Below are positions 16,818 through 24,752 of a stretch of DNA of 26,952 nt, piece after piece (positions within the stretch are counted from its first letter, which is position 1; every line of letters starts with the position of its first letter). The notes under the pieces are model-generated. The model had not been told where the DNA came from. It saw nothing but the letters and a program-made list of their open reading frames with translations, and did not search any database. Source of the DNA: CAZOWW01 sp964583765 (GTDB lineage: Bacteria > Actinomycetota > Actinomycetes > Actinomycetales > Kineosporiaceae); contig CAZOWW010000084.1 of the NCBI GenBank assembly GCA_964583765.1, positions 1 through 26,952 of the forward strand, given 5' to 3'. The position numbers were made by a program, and so were the translations under genes.

Positions 16818-19800
16818 ATGCACGGGAAGAGAGGACCGACCTGCCGCCTCGGTGCGGTGGCGCTGCTCGCGGGTGCCCTGTCAGGCATCCCGGGTGGCCA
16901 CGCGACCGGAGCGGCTGTGCCCGGGACGACCTCGGCTCGACCGAGTGCCCCGACACATCAGGTGACCCTCCTCACGGGGGATCGTGTCACGGTGTCGAGT
17001 TCCGGCATCGTGGGCGTCGTGGCGGGCAGGGCCCGTCCGGGAGTCGCCTATTCCACCTACCGCACGCCGGACGGGCACATCCATGTTGTGCCGTCCGACG
17101 TGGCGGCCCTGGTCGACAGCGGGCGGCTCGATCCGTCGCTGTTCGACGTGACCCTGCTGCTGTCGCAAGGGCTGGACGACCGGAGCCGCGTGCTGCCGGT
17201 GATCGTCCGGCATGCGCACGGGCAGCGGGCGTCCGTCCACACCGACGCGCAGCAGTCGGGCAGCACCGTGACCCGCGACCTGACCAGCCTCGACGCCGTG
17301 GCGCTGCGGGCCGACCGTCGTGCCCGGACCAGCCTGTGGAGCCGGTTGACGCGCTCGACGGGTGGACACGCGGTCCTGCGTCCCGAGATCAGCAACGTCT
17401 GGCTGGACCGCACCGTGAACGTTGCCCTCGACAAGAGCGTGCCGGCAATCGGCGCACCCACGGCATGGGCCAAGGGCTACGACGGCACGGGCGTCAAGGT
17501 CGCGGTGCTCGACACCGGCATCGACGTCACGCACCCCGACCTGAAGACCAAGGTGGTCGCCGAGCGCAACTTCACCGCCGAGACCAGCACCCAGGACCTG
17601 GTCGGTCACGGCACGCACGTCGCCTCGATCATCGCGGGAACGGGGGCGGCTTCGTCGGGCAGGTACCGGGGCGTGGCCCCCGGCGCGTCGCTGCTCGACG
17701 GCAAGGTCTGCTTCCGCAGCGGGAGCAACGGGTCTTGCAAGGAGTCGGACGTCCTCGCAGGCATGCAGTGGGCCGTTGCCCAGGGTGCCCGCGTCGTCAA
17801 CATGAGCTTCGGTGGCTGGGACACGGACGGCGTCGACCCGGAGGAACTGGCGATCAACCAGTACACCGCGACGAACGGCACGCTGTTCGTCGTGGCCGCG
17901 GGCAATGACGGGCCGAACGCCTCGTCCCTGGACACCCCCGGCGCCGCCGATGCGGCACTCACGGTCGGTGCCGTGGACTCGACGAACACGATCACGAGCT
18001 TCTCCAGCCGCGGGCCGCGCCTTCCCGACGATGCGCTCAAGCCGGACATCACGGCGCCCGGGGCGGCGATCACCGCTGCCCGCAGCTCGACGGGCATCTG
18101 GGGAGTGGCGGGTGACTCCTACGTCACGCTCCAGGGCACCTCGATGGCCACGCCGCATGTGGCCGGGGCCGCGGCGATCCTCGCCCAGCAGAACCCCCTC
18201 TGGTCAGCCAAGGAGCTCAAGGGAACCCTGATGGAGTCGGCGACGCCGAATCCGGCCCAGAGCGTCTTCGACCAGGGGGCCGGGGAGGTGAACGTCGCGG
18301 TGGCGACGGGGCAGTCCCTCCTCGTCGACCCGCCGAGCCTGAGCCTGGGCCGCCAACTCTGGCCGCACAGCGACGACCCGGTGCTGACGCGCACGCTCAC
18401 GTACCGGAACTCCGGTTCGGCCACGCAGACGGTCGACCTGTCCGTGGCGACGCGTGGTCCGGACGGTGCGGCGGCGCCGTCGGGCATGTTCACGATCAAC
18501 CCCAGCCGGCTCACCCTGGCGCCCGGCGCGAGCGCGACCGCGACCTTGACCGTCACCACCACGCTCGGCGGCCCGGACGGCCTGTACGGCGGGTACGTCG
18601 TGGGCTCGACCGGCAGCCTCCAGGTCCGTACCCCGTTCGGGGTGGACAAGGCGGTCGAGTCCCATGCGGTCACGGTGCGGAACATCGGCCACGACGGCCT
18701 GCCCGCGACCCACTACAACACCAGCTTCATCCCGGTGTCCGGCGGCGTCCCGATCAACATCAACGACTCCGCCGGGCCCGTCACCCGGTACCTGAGTCCG
18801 GGCAGTTACCTCGTGCGCACCGTCATCTCCGAGGGATCCTCCCCGACCATGATGACGACGATCATGGTCAGTCCTCGGTTCGACGTGACGACCAGCGATC
18901 GCACCCTGACCTTCGACGCACGTACTGCCGGGCGGGTGAACGTCGGGGTGAACGAGGACCCCACCGCGCTGCTGGGCCTGGTCGAGGTGGACCCTCAGCT
19001 CACCCTGGGCGGCTCGACCGGCGGAATGTCGATGACGATGACCTCCGCGTTCTACGGTGGCAAGTTGATCAAGCCGGACGTGTACCTCGGCCAGGCCGAC
19101 CCGGCGCAGCAGGCCTCCGGCTTCACGGCCAGGGTCCTGGTGGCGGAGGCCGACGCCGGCCCGGCGGGTGACTTCGGCAACTCGCCCCGCAGCTACTCCC
19201 TGCTCGGTTCCTTCTCCGGTCAGCTCCCCACGGGGTGGAGTCGTGGGTTCTCCACCTCCGAACTCGCGCGGATCGACCAGACGCTCAGTACGGACGTGCC
19301 CGGAGCCGGCATGGTCGCGGGCGTCGCACCGGTGGATCCGTCCACCGACCAGGGACTCGACATGTGCCTGCAGTACCCCTACGGCGGGGCGGCCACCCGA
19401 ACGGAGTTCGTGAACCCGGTGAACGGCGTGGCCTGGCAGCACGTGGTCGACGAGGTCCAGCAACCGGACGGCACGGTCTTCCGGGTACTGCAGGACAGCC
19501 CCACCGCGTACAACGGGGGGTCCACCACCAAGCAGGTCTGGGACGAGCCCGTGATCGGCCCGGCTCTGGGCCAGCTGTTCACGTCCGCGGGATACGCCTA
19601 CCGCCAGGGTGACACGATCACCATCGGGCGCCTGCCCCTCTTCGGGGACTCCGCGGGGCATCCCGGGTGGGAGGACACGGCCAGCATCGGCCAACTGGAG
19701 CTCACCAGAAACGGGACGAGTCTCGGGACGGTGTCGTTGCCCGGTACCGGGAGCACTCTCCTGCGGGTCCCGGTACCCGCCGGATCGGCCAGCTACGCGC

Positions 19801-20219
19801 TCAACCTCGCGACCTCGGTGGCCTGGCCCGCCGTGGTGTCCACGAACGTCAGGATGGCCTGGACGTTCGGTTCGTCGACGGTCAGCGGGACGAGCGCGGT
19901 GCCGCTGCCGCTGTGGACGGTCGCCTTCCGCACGGGATCGGGGACGCCCCCGGCCGGTGTCAGCTACAGCTTCCCGGCGACCGTGGTGGCCCCCCGGGGC
20001 TCCTCGGCCGGGGCGTTGTCGTTCCTCGCCGTCCAGTACTCCGTGGACGGCGGCACCACCTGGACGGCCGCGACGGTGACGGGTACCGGCGCGACCAGGA
20101 CGGTCTCGGTGCTGAATCCGCCCGCCGGGCAGTCCGTCTCGCTGAAGGCGTACGTCCGTGACTACGCGGGGAACACGGCCGAGCAGACGGTCATCGGGGC
20201 CTACCGGACCGGCTCCTGA
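16818..20219 (+). CDS. Secreted S8 subtilase 2 (paralog of subtilase 1)
   Basis: This exported serine protease of 1133 residues has the same architecture as its upstream neighbour: signal peptide, propeptide region, catalytic domain and long beta-rich C-terminus. The triad is Asp232, His264 and Ser442, with Asn363. The open frame runs back to 16665. AAGGAGAGAGAG just before the ATG at 16818, and the alignment of the first residues with subtilase 1 ('KRGPTCRLGAVALL'), fix the start. The upstream 51 codons are element B and the leader. The two proteins diverge most in the middle of the C-terminal half (about residues 710-860), which may reflect different substrates. The tandem arrangement indicates gene duplication together with the regulatory element. 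Confidence 0.95.
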   Translation: MHGKRGPTCRLGAVALLAGALSGIPGGHATGAAVPGTTSARPSAPTHQVTLLTGDRVTVSSSGIVGVVAGRARPGVAYSTYRTPDGHIHVVPSDVAALVDSGRLDPSLFDVTLLLSQGLDDRSRVLPVIVRHAHGQRASVHTDAQQSGSTVTRDLTSLDAVALRADRRARTSLWSRLTRSTGGHAVLRPEISNVWLDRTVNVALDKSVPAIGAPTAWAKGYDGTGVKVAVLDTGIDVTHPDLKTKVVAERNFTAETSTQDLVGHGTHVASIIAGTGAASSGRYRGVAPGASLLDGKVCFRSGSNGSCKESDVLAGMQWAVAQGARVVNMSFGGWDTDGVDPEELAINQYTATNGTLFVVAAGNDGPNASSLDTPGAADAALTVGAVDSTNTITSFSSRGPRLPDDALKPDITAPGAAITAARSSTGIWGVAGDSYVTLQGTSMATPHVAGAAAILAQQNPLWSAKELKGTLMESATPNPAQSVFDQGAGEVNVAVATGQSLLVDPPSLSLGRQLWPHSDDPVLTRTLTYRNSGSATQTVDLSVATRGPDGAAAPSGMFTINPSRLTLAPGASATATLTVTTTLGGPDGLYGGYVVGSTGSLQVRTPFGVDKAVESHAVTVRNIGHDGLPATHYNTSFIPVSGGVPININDSAGPVTRYLSPGSYLVRTVISEGSSPTMMTTIMVSPRFDVTTSDRTLTFDARTAGRVNVGVNEDPTALLGLVEVDPQLTLGGSTGGMSMTMTSAFYGGKLIKPDVYLGQADPAQQASGFTARVLVAEADAGPAGDFGNSPRSYSLLGSFSGQLPTGWSRGFSTSELARIDQTLSTDVPGAGMVAGVAPVDPSTDQGLDMCLQYPYGGAATRTEFVNPVNGVAWQHVVDEVQQPDGTVFRVLQDSPTAYNGGSTTKQVWDEPVIGPALGQLFTSAGYAYRQGDTITIGRLPLFGDSAGHPGWEDTASIGQLELTRNGTSLGTVSLPGTGSTLLRVPVPAGSASYALNLATSVAWPAVVSTNVRMAWTFGSSTVSGTSAVPLPLWTVAFRTGSGTPPAGVSYSFPATVVAPRGSSAGALSFLAVQYSVDGGTTWTAATVTGTGATRTVSVLNPPAGQSVSLKAYVRDYAGNTAEQTVIGAYRTGS

Positions 20220-20224
20220 TCGCA

Positions 20225-20253
20225 GCGGGCCGGCGGCGCCGTCGCCGGCCCGC
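20225..20253 (+). terminator. First hairpin after subtilase 2
   Basis: GCGGGCCGGCG and CGCCGGCCCGC form a perfect 11-bp stem with a 7-base loop, 5 bases after the stop codon. It has no T tract, as is common in this kind of genome. Confidence 0.65.
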
Positions 20254-20341
20254 ACCTCACCCGGCTCAGTGTGGTGATCCGCGGTCCGTCGCAGGGTGAT
20301 GCTCTCCCGGTCGGCCAGGGCCGGGAGTCCTCCCCGCCGAG

Positions 20342-20432
20342 GCACCGCCCCCCCGGGTGCCCCGCACCGCCCCCCGGGTGCCCCGCACCGCCCCCCGGGT
20401 GCCCCGCACCGCCCCCCACGGTGCGGGGCACC
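20342..20432. repeat. Tandemly expanded terminator arm with final hairpin
   Basis: A 21-22 base unit, GCACCGCCCCCCGGGTGCCCC, starts at 20342, 20364 and 20385, and a partial copy starts at 20406. The first unit has one extra C. Only the last copy meets its complement: GGTGCCCCGCACCG (20398-20411) pairs with CGGTGCGGGGCACC (20419-20432) around a C-rich loop. The stem belongs to the same CCCCGCACCG family as the hairpins at 16593 and 23462. The array looks like slippage duplication of one hairpin arm; the end hairpin probably terminates subtilase 2 transcripts. Confidence 0.75.
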
Positions 20433-20475
20433 TGCCGATGTCCGGCGGTCCTGGGGCAAGGACGGTGGCGGTGTG

Positions 20476-20553
20476 GTTCGGCGTCGTTCGGCGTCGTTCG
20501 ATCCAGCCCGTGCATTCCCGGGCCTCCTGATAGATCTACAGCCCCGGAAGTGG
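20476..20553 (+). promoter_or_regulatory. Composite upstream element C
   Basis: GTTCG starts at 20476, 20486 and 20496 (10-bp period). TAGATCT is at 20531-20537, followed by CCCCGGAAGTGG at 20542-20553. The next start codon is that of the 40-codon RCC1-type remnant, 149 bases after TAGATCT. The distance is 76-77 bases in the other two copies, so about 72 bases appear to be extra. A second degenerate copy of the leader text (TGGGGCTTCGGCCG) occurs at 20649, consistent with an insertion or duplication. Confidence 0.65.
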
Positions 20554-20679
20554 GGACCAGGCCGGATGGGCCGCCGGCGGACGTTGTGCCGCTGACCTGG
20601 ATCAAGGAGTTCATCGACTTCTCGGAAGAGCCAGGGATCGCTTCCGGTGGGGCTTCGGCCGTCGGGGAGGAGAAGAGCA

Positions 20680-20802
20680 GTGAGACAAGGGAAGTCCCGG
20701 TTGTTCGCGGGGTCCGCCAGGGGGCAGGTCAGCAGTCCCGCCCACGTCACGGTCATCGCCGGTGGGCACCTGGACGGCTACGCCAGCTCGGACACGCCGT
20801 GA
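20680..20802 (+). pseudogene. Remnant of an RCC1-type secreted protein gene (internally deleted)
   Basis: A GTG with a strong GGGGAGGAG site opens a 40-codon frame. Its first residues ('VRQGKSRLFAG') resemble the signal-peptide start of the intact gene at 21119 ('MRYGASRILAA'). Its last 18 ('VTVIAGGHLDGYASSDTP') match the last 18 of that protein ('VAAIAACGYDGYAITDTP') at 10 positions, and both frames stop right after TP. The whole body (beta modules and propeller) is absent. The simplest reading is a paralogous gene that lost its middle by an in-frame deletion. A genuine small exported peptide is a less likely alternative. Element C sits upstream, suggesting the ancestral gene belonged to the same regulon as the subtilases. 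Confidence 0.6.
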
Positions 20803-20837
20803 GGAGCATCGGTGGCAGCGCATGGGGCGGGGCTGGC

Positions 20838-21118
20838 GTGAACGAGGCATCCGGCGCACTCGCCACCTTGTCACGACCCGGGGACCTGGGCGGGGGCCGC
20901 AAGGTGAACGAGTACTTCCGGTTTCCGGAGCTGGACCTCTGGGCGGACATTCTGCGGAACTCCGAGGGCAGCCGACGCCCAGCTGACGGGGGTTGCCCTC
21001 GGCATGCGGCGCGGCGGAGAGGTCGGTTTCACCGGGACGGCAGGGACGTGGCTCTCGGCGCCGGTCGGCTTCTCGTTCGCGGCCGGTCGGATCTTCGGTC
21101 AACAGAAGGGGAATGTCG
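20838..21118 (+). other. Possible frameshifted coding relic before the RCC1 gene
   Basis: From GTG 20838 (or 20904) one frame reads 'VNEYFRFPELDLWADILRNSE' with coding-like third positions up to about 20965. The bias then switches to the next frame, 'AADAQLTGVALGMRRGGEVG' onward, until about 21117. Neither frame alone is convincing, and together they suggest a short gene broken by a frameshift. I do not recognise the family. The stretch could also be chance open reading in GC-rich DNA. Confidence 0.25.
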
Positions 21119-23395
21119 ATGAGGTACGGAGCGAGCAGGATCCTCGCCGCGGGTGTGCTGGTGTGCGCCGTGGCCGGCGTCCTGGTGGCGGTGCCGGGCC
21201 AGGTCACGGCCAGCGCGGCGCAGGGCGGCAGTGGCGGCTCTGTGCCGGCGGGGGCGCTGTACCTTCCGCTCGCGCCGGTGCGGGTGCTGGACACCCGCGC
21301 CGGGCTGGGTGCGCCGAAGCAGGTGGTGGCAGCGCATCAGTCGGTGACCCTGCAGGTCGGTGGAGCGACCGTGGTGCCGTGGAACGCCTCGGCGGTCGCC
21401 GTGAACGTGACCGTGGTGAGCCCGACGACCAGCGGGTGGGTCTCGGTGGGGCCATCGGTGGTCACGGACTCCTCGAACGTGAACTTCGTCGCGGGCCGGA
21501 CGATCGCGAACCTGGCGGTGGTGCGGCTGTCTTCGACCGGGTCGATCACCTTCTACAACGGCTCGGCGGGCACCGTGCACTTGGTCGCGGACCTGCAGGG
21601 GTACTACGCCGCGCCGGGGATCAAGTTCAGCAGCGGCGCACGGTACACGGCGTTGACTCCGGTGCGCGTGCTGGACACCCGCTCGGGCCTGGGGGCGACG
21701 AAGCACTCCGTCGGCGCCCACCAGTCCGTGACTCTGAACATCCTGCAGGAGGTCGGATCGGCGACAGTGCCGATCGGCGCCTCCGCCGTAGCGGTGAACC
21801 TGACCGTGGTGAGCCCGACGACCGGCGGGTGGGTCTCGGTGGGGCCATCGGTGGTCACGGACTCCTCGAACGTGAACTTCGTCGCGGGCCGGACGATCGC
21901 GAACCTGGCGGTGGTGCGGCTGTCTTCGACCGGGTCGATCACCTTCTACAACGGCTCGGCGGGCACCGTGCACTTGGTCGCGGACCTGCAGGGGTACTAC
22001 GCCGCCCTCGGGGACGGCACCGCCTACACCCCGGTGAGCACCGTCCGGGTGCTGGACACTCGCACCGGTTCCGGCGCGGCGCAGCATTCGGTGGCCTCGC
22101 ACCAGTCGATCACACTGCAGGTGCGTGGCGCAGCGTCGGTTCCGACCGGTGCCGCGGCCGTGATGGTGAATGTGACGGCGGTGAGTCCCGCAGCTACTGG
22201 GTGGGTGTCCGTCGGCCCGGTAGCACTCACGGGCTCCTCGAACCTGAACTTCGCCGCCGGACGCACGACCGCCAACCTCGCGATCGCCCAGATCTCCTCG
22301 ACCGGCTCGATCACGTTCTACAACGGCTCACCCGGCACGGTGCACTTGATCGCCGACCTTCAGGGCTATACGACGCCCTCCCCGGTCTGCAGCGGGACCT
22401 GCACCGTCTGGTCGTGGAACTGGCCGAGCACCATCCCAACGCAGGTCAGCGGTCTCGCGAACGTGATAGCTGTCGCCGGCAACGGAAACACCAGCTACGC
22501 CCTGCACGCCGACGGAACCGTGTGGGCCTGGGGCAGAGGAATCTACGGCGAGCTGGGTGACGGCGCGGGCGTCAACAGCTCGATTCCTGTGCAGGTCAGT
22601 GGTCTGAGGGATGTCACCAGCATCGCCACCTACGCCAGGTTGGCACTCGCCCTGCGGTCGGACGGCACTGTCTGGGCCTGGGGCGCGGGGCCCAGCGGTG
22701 AGACGGGAGGCGCCTGCCAGGGCGTCTACTGCCTGATCCCGGGGCAGGTGCCAGGACTCACGGACATCGTCGCGGTCGCCAGCGGCGCGGATGCTGAGTA
22801 CGCGTTGCGTTCTGACGGCACAGTCTGGGCCTGGGGAGGGGCTGCCTTCGGGCAACTCGGCACCGGCACCGGTCTCGGGTGCTGCAGTTCCGAAGTGCGG
22901 CAGGTGATGGACCTCACCAATGTCACCGCCATCGCGGGTGGCTATTTCGCGGGGTACGCGTTGCGCTCCGACGGCACCGTGTGGGCGTGGGGTGACGGGG
23001 AGCGGGGCCGCCTCGGCAACGGGGGAACCAGCAACAGCAACGTCCCTGTCCAGGTGAGCGCTCTTGCCCAGGTCACCGCCATCGCCGCGGGGACGGACAC
23101 CTACGCGTTGCGAGCGGACGGCACCGTGTGGGCCTGGGGGATCGGTGATCCGGGACTCGGCACCAGCGCCACGTCCACGGCCGACGGACTCGTCCCGGCA
23201 CAGGTCGGTGTCGTCACCCATGTCACCGCGATCGCGACCTCCTGGGGCGGCGAAGCGTACGCGGTGCAATCGGACGGCACGGCGTGGACCTGGGGAAACG
23301 GGCCGGATCTGCCGATCAGCATGGACTCGCTTGCCCATGTCGCCGCCATTGCAGCCTGCGGGTACGACGGCTACGCCATCACGGACACGCCGTAG
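21119..23395 (+). CDS. Secreted protein with three beta modules and a seven-blade RCC1 propeller
   Basis: This exported protein has 758 residues. A signal peptide (1-32) precedes three modules of about 110 residues, each running from 'PVRVLDTR' through 'NVTVVSP' and 'NFVAGRTIANLAV' to 'HLVADLQGYY'. This surface module is common in actinobacterial exported proteins. The C-terminal half has seven RCC1-type blades marked by 'YALRSDGTVWAWG' motifs, enough for a closed beta-propeller, and probably binds a protein or carbohydrate ligand. No enzyme motif is present. ATG 21119 is chosen because AAGGGG lies 7 bases upstream; the ATG at 21113 would leave only one base. Modules 1 and 2 share an almost identical 205-base stretch. 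The gene converges on the galactanase. Confidence 0.85.
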   Translation: MRYGASRILAAGVLVCAVAGVLVAVPGQVTASAAQGGSGGSVPAGALYLPLAPVRVLDTRAGLGAPKQVVAAHQSVTLQVGGATVVPWNASAVAVNVTVVSPTTSGWVSVGPSVVTDSSNVNFVAGRTIANLAVVRLSSTGSITFYNGSAGTVHLVADLQGYYAAPGIKFSSGARYTALTPVRVLDTRSGLGATKHSVGAHQSVTLNILQEVGSATVPIGASAVAVNLTVVSPTTGGWVSVGPSVVTDSSNVNFVAGRTIANLAVVRLSSTGSITFYNGSAGTVHLVADLQGYYAALGDGTAYTPVSTVRVLDTRTGSGAAQHSVASHQSITLQVRGAASVPTGAAAVMVNVTAVSPAATGWVSVGPVALTGSSNLNFAAGRTTANLAIAQISSTGSITFYNGSPGTVHLIADLQGYTTPSPVCSGTCTVWSWNWPSTIPTQVSGLANVIAVAGNGNTSYALHADGTVWAWGRGIYGELGDGAGVNSSIPVQVSGLRDVTSIATYARLALALRSDGTVWAWGAGPSGETGGACQGVYCLIPGQVPGLTDIVAVASGADAEYALRSDGTVWAWGGAAFGQLGTGTGLGCCSSEVRQVMDLTNVTAIAGGYFAGYALRSDGTVWAWGDGERGRLGNGGTSNSNVPVQVSALAQVTAIAAGTDTYALRADGTVWAWGIGDPGLGTSATSTADGLVPAQVGVVTHVTAIATSWGGEAYAVQSDGTAWTWGNGPDLPISMDSLAHVAAIAACGYDGYAITDTP
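21408..22005 (+). repeat. Near-identical 205-bp direct repeats within the RCC1 gene
   Basis: Bases 21408-21612 and 21801-22005 differ at a single position by my reading, at a 393-base (131-codon) period that keeps the frame. The third module is clearly diverged in DNA, so copies 1 and 2 were duplicated or converted recently. Confidence 0.9.
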
Positions 23396-23410
23396 GAGAT
23401 CCCCCTCGTC

Positions 23411-23457
23411 GTGGGTGCGGGGTCGCGAGTCGTCCCTCGCCGCGGCACCGCACCCAC
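23411..23457 (+). terminator. First hairpin after the RCC1 gene
   Basis: GTGGGTGCGG and CCGCACCCAC form a 10-bp stem around a 27-base loop, starting 16 bases after the stop codon. The long loop makes it less certain than the hairpin that follows. Confidence 0.4.
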
Positions 23458-23461
23458 AGGA

Positions 23462-23495
23462 TTGCCCCGCACCGTCCGAGGACGGTGCGGGGCAA
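23462..23495. terminator. Terminator between the RCC1 gene and the galactanase
   Basis: TTGCCCCGCACCGTCC and its complement form a 16-bp stem with a minimal loop, followed on the plus strand by CCCTTTGTCCTT. The CCCCGCACCG core is shared with the hairpins after both subtilases. Its position between convergent genes allows it to serve both strands. The remaining 140 bases to the galactanase stop show no gene. Confidence 0.75.
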
Positions 23496-23636
23496 CCCTT
23501 TGTCCTTATCCGGTCCGGTGCCCGGGAATTCCGGCCCGACCGCCTGAGCCAGGCCCGGCCACCGCCCGCGCGGCAGCGCTCCAGCCGGTCGGGCCGGTTC
23601 CTGGGACCCGGTCGAACCCCGGTCGGTGCGGCCCGG

Positions 23637-24752
23637 TCACGGGGCCCAGCGGAAGTTCGGGTTCAGGTGACCGGTCCAGTCGAAGACGGCCATGTTGTCC
23701 CAGCCGTCCCCGGTGCCGTTGATGTTCGCCGGGTCCCAGCCGTTCCCCTTGACCGCGTACCAGGTGGGCTCCCAGTAGAAGACACCGATCGCGCCACCGC
23801 TGCGGGCGGCGGCCTCCACGGCGGCGAAGTTGCTCGCCTGCCCCTGCCAGGTGGCCGCGTAGCCGCTGCACAGGGAGTTGACCGAGTTCGCCTCGCTGTC
23901 CGCGTCGGCCGTGGTGAACGGGTACGCGGTCTCGGCGACGATCACCGGCTTGCCGTACCGGGTGCGCACGTCCGAGAGCACGCTGGTCAGGTTGGACAGC
24001 GAGCCGTGCCACATGCAGTAGTACGACAGACCCGTGATGTCCCAGGGCACGCCCTTGGCCCGGATCCCGTCGTAGAACCAGCGGGCGTGCGCGTCACTGT
24101 CGGCGTCCGCGGTGTGGATGATCACCTGGGTGCCGCCGTTGCACGCCTTCGTCGCGTTGTACCCGGCGATGAGCAGCCCGGACAGGTTGGTGAAGTCGTT
24201 GTTGATGACCTTCCCGTCGTCCCAGAGCATGCCGACGTTGATCTCGTTGCCGATCTGGACGCTGTCCGGCACTGTGCCCTGCGCCTTGAGGCTCGAGCAC
24301 ACGTCGTAGGTGTAGTTGTAGACGTCGGTGCGCAGCTGGGCGATCCCGTGCCCGTTCCAGGCCGCGGGCTTGTACTGCTTGCCGGGGTCGGCCCAGGTGT
24401 CGGAGTAGTGGAAGTCGATCATCAGACGCAGGCCGCGGGACTTCACCTCGCGGGCGAAGGCCAGCACCTTGCTCTTGTTGTTGTAGCCCGAGGCGGGGTT
24501 GTTCCAGACGCGCAGGCGCACGTAGTTCATGCCCGCGCCGCGCAGGATGTCGAGCGGGTTGCGTTGGGCGCCGCTCGCGTCGTAGTAGCGGGCCCCCAGG
24601 TCGAGGCTGCGCTGGGTGCTCGACAGGTCGCCGCCCAGCATGCTGAGCGAGCCGGCGGCCGGTGCGGGAGCGGCACAGACCCCGAGCGTGCCTGCGGTGA
24701 GCGCCACCGCCGCCAGGGCGATGCCGGGGCGGGTCGTGCGTACGGTTCTCAT
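23637..24752 (-). CDS. Secreted GH53 endo-beta-1,4-galactanase
   Basis: This exported 371-residue enzyme is predicted to cut internal beta-1,4-galactosyl bonds of pectic arabinogalactan. A signal peptide covers residues 1-33 ('CAAPAPAAG'). The GH53 barrel shows 'GGDLSSTQ', 'MNYVRLRVWNNP', 'LMIDFHYSDTWADP', the acid/base Glu170 in 'QIGNEIN' and the nucleophile Glu274 in 'VIVAETAYPF', and ends with 'YWEPTW' and 'MAVFDWTGHLNP'. It is a single-domain enzyme of normal length with no binding module. GGAG lies 8 bases before the ATG. The ATG overlaps the GH42 stop codon (ATGA), so the two are translated together. Galactanase outside and beta-galactosidase inside the cell form a standard galactan-use pair. 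Confidence 0.95.
   Translation of the reverse strand: MRTVRTTRPGIALAAVALTAGTLGVCAAPAPAAGSLSMLGGDLSSTQRSLDLGARYYDASGAQRNPLDILRGAGMNYVRLRVWNNPASGYNNKSKVLAFAREVKSRGLRLMIDFHYSDTWADPGKQYKPAAWNGHGIAQLRTDVYNYTYDVCSSLKAQGTVPDSVQIGNEINVGMLWDDGKVINNDFTNLSGLLIAGYNATKACNGGTQVIIHTADADSDAHARWFYDGIRAKGVPWDITGLSYYCMWHGSLSNLTSVLSDVRTRYGKPVIVAETAYPFTTADADSEANSVNSLCSGYAATWQGQASNFAAVEAAARSGGAIGVFYWEPTWYAVKGNGWDPANINGTGDGWDNMAVFDWTGHLNPNFRWAP

Noticed and set aside
13042..16956. Minus-strand open frame of over 1300 codons opposite subtilase 1
   Set aside because: It is the complement of a well-supported protease gene. The translation is His/Arg/Gly-rich without domains, as expected of antisense frames in GC-rich DNA.
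20342..20432. Tandem 21-base units as a possible CRISPR array
   Set aside because: The units are directly adjacent with no spacers, and they form a terminator arm.
20271..21122. Single 283-codon plus-strand frame spanning the terminator array, element C, remnant and relic
   Set aside because: It crosses repeats, a hairpin and regulatory DNA and has a mixed composition. Only short parts look coding, and these are listed separately.
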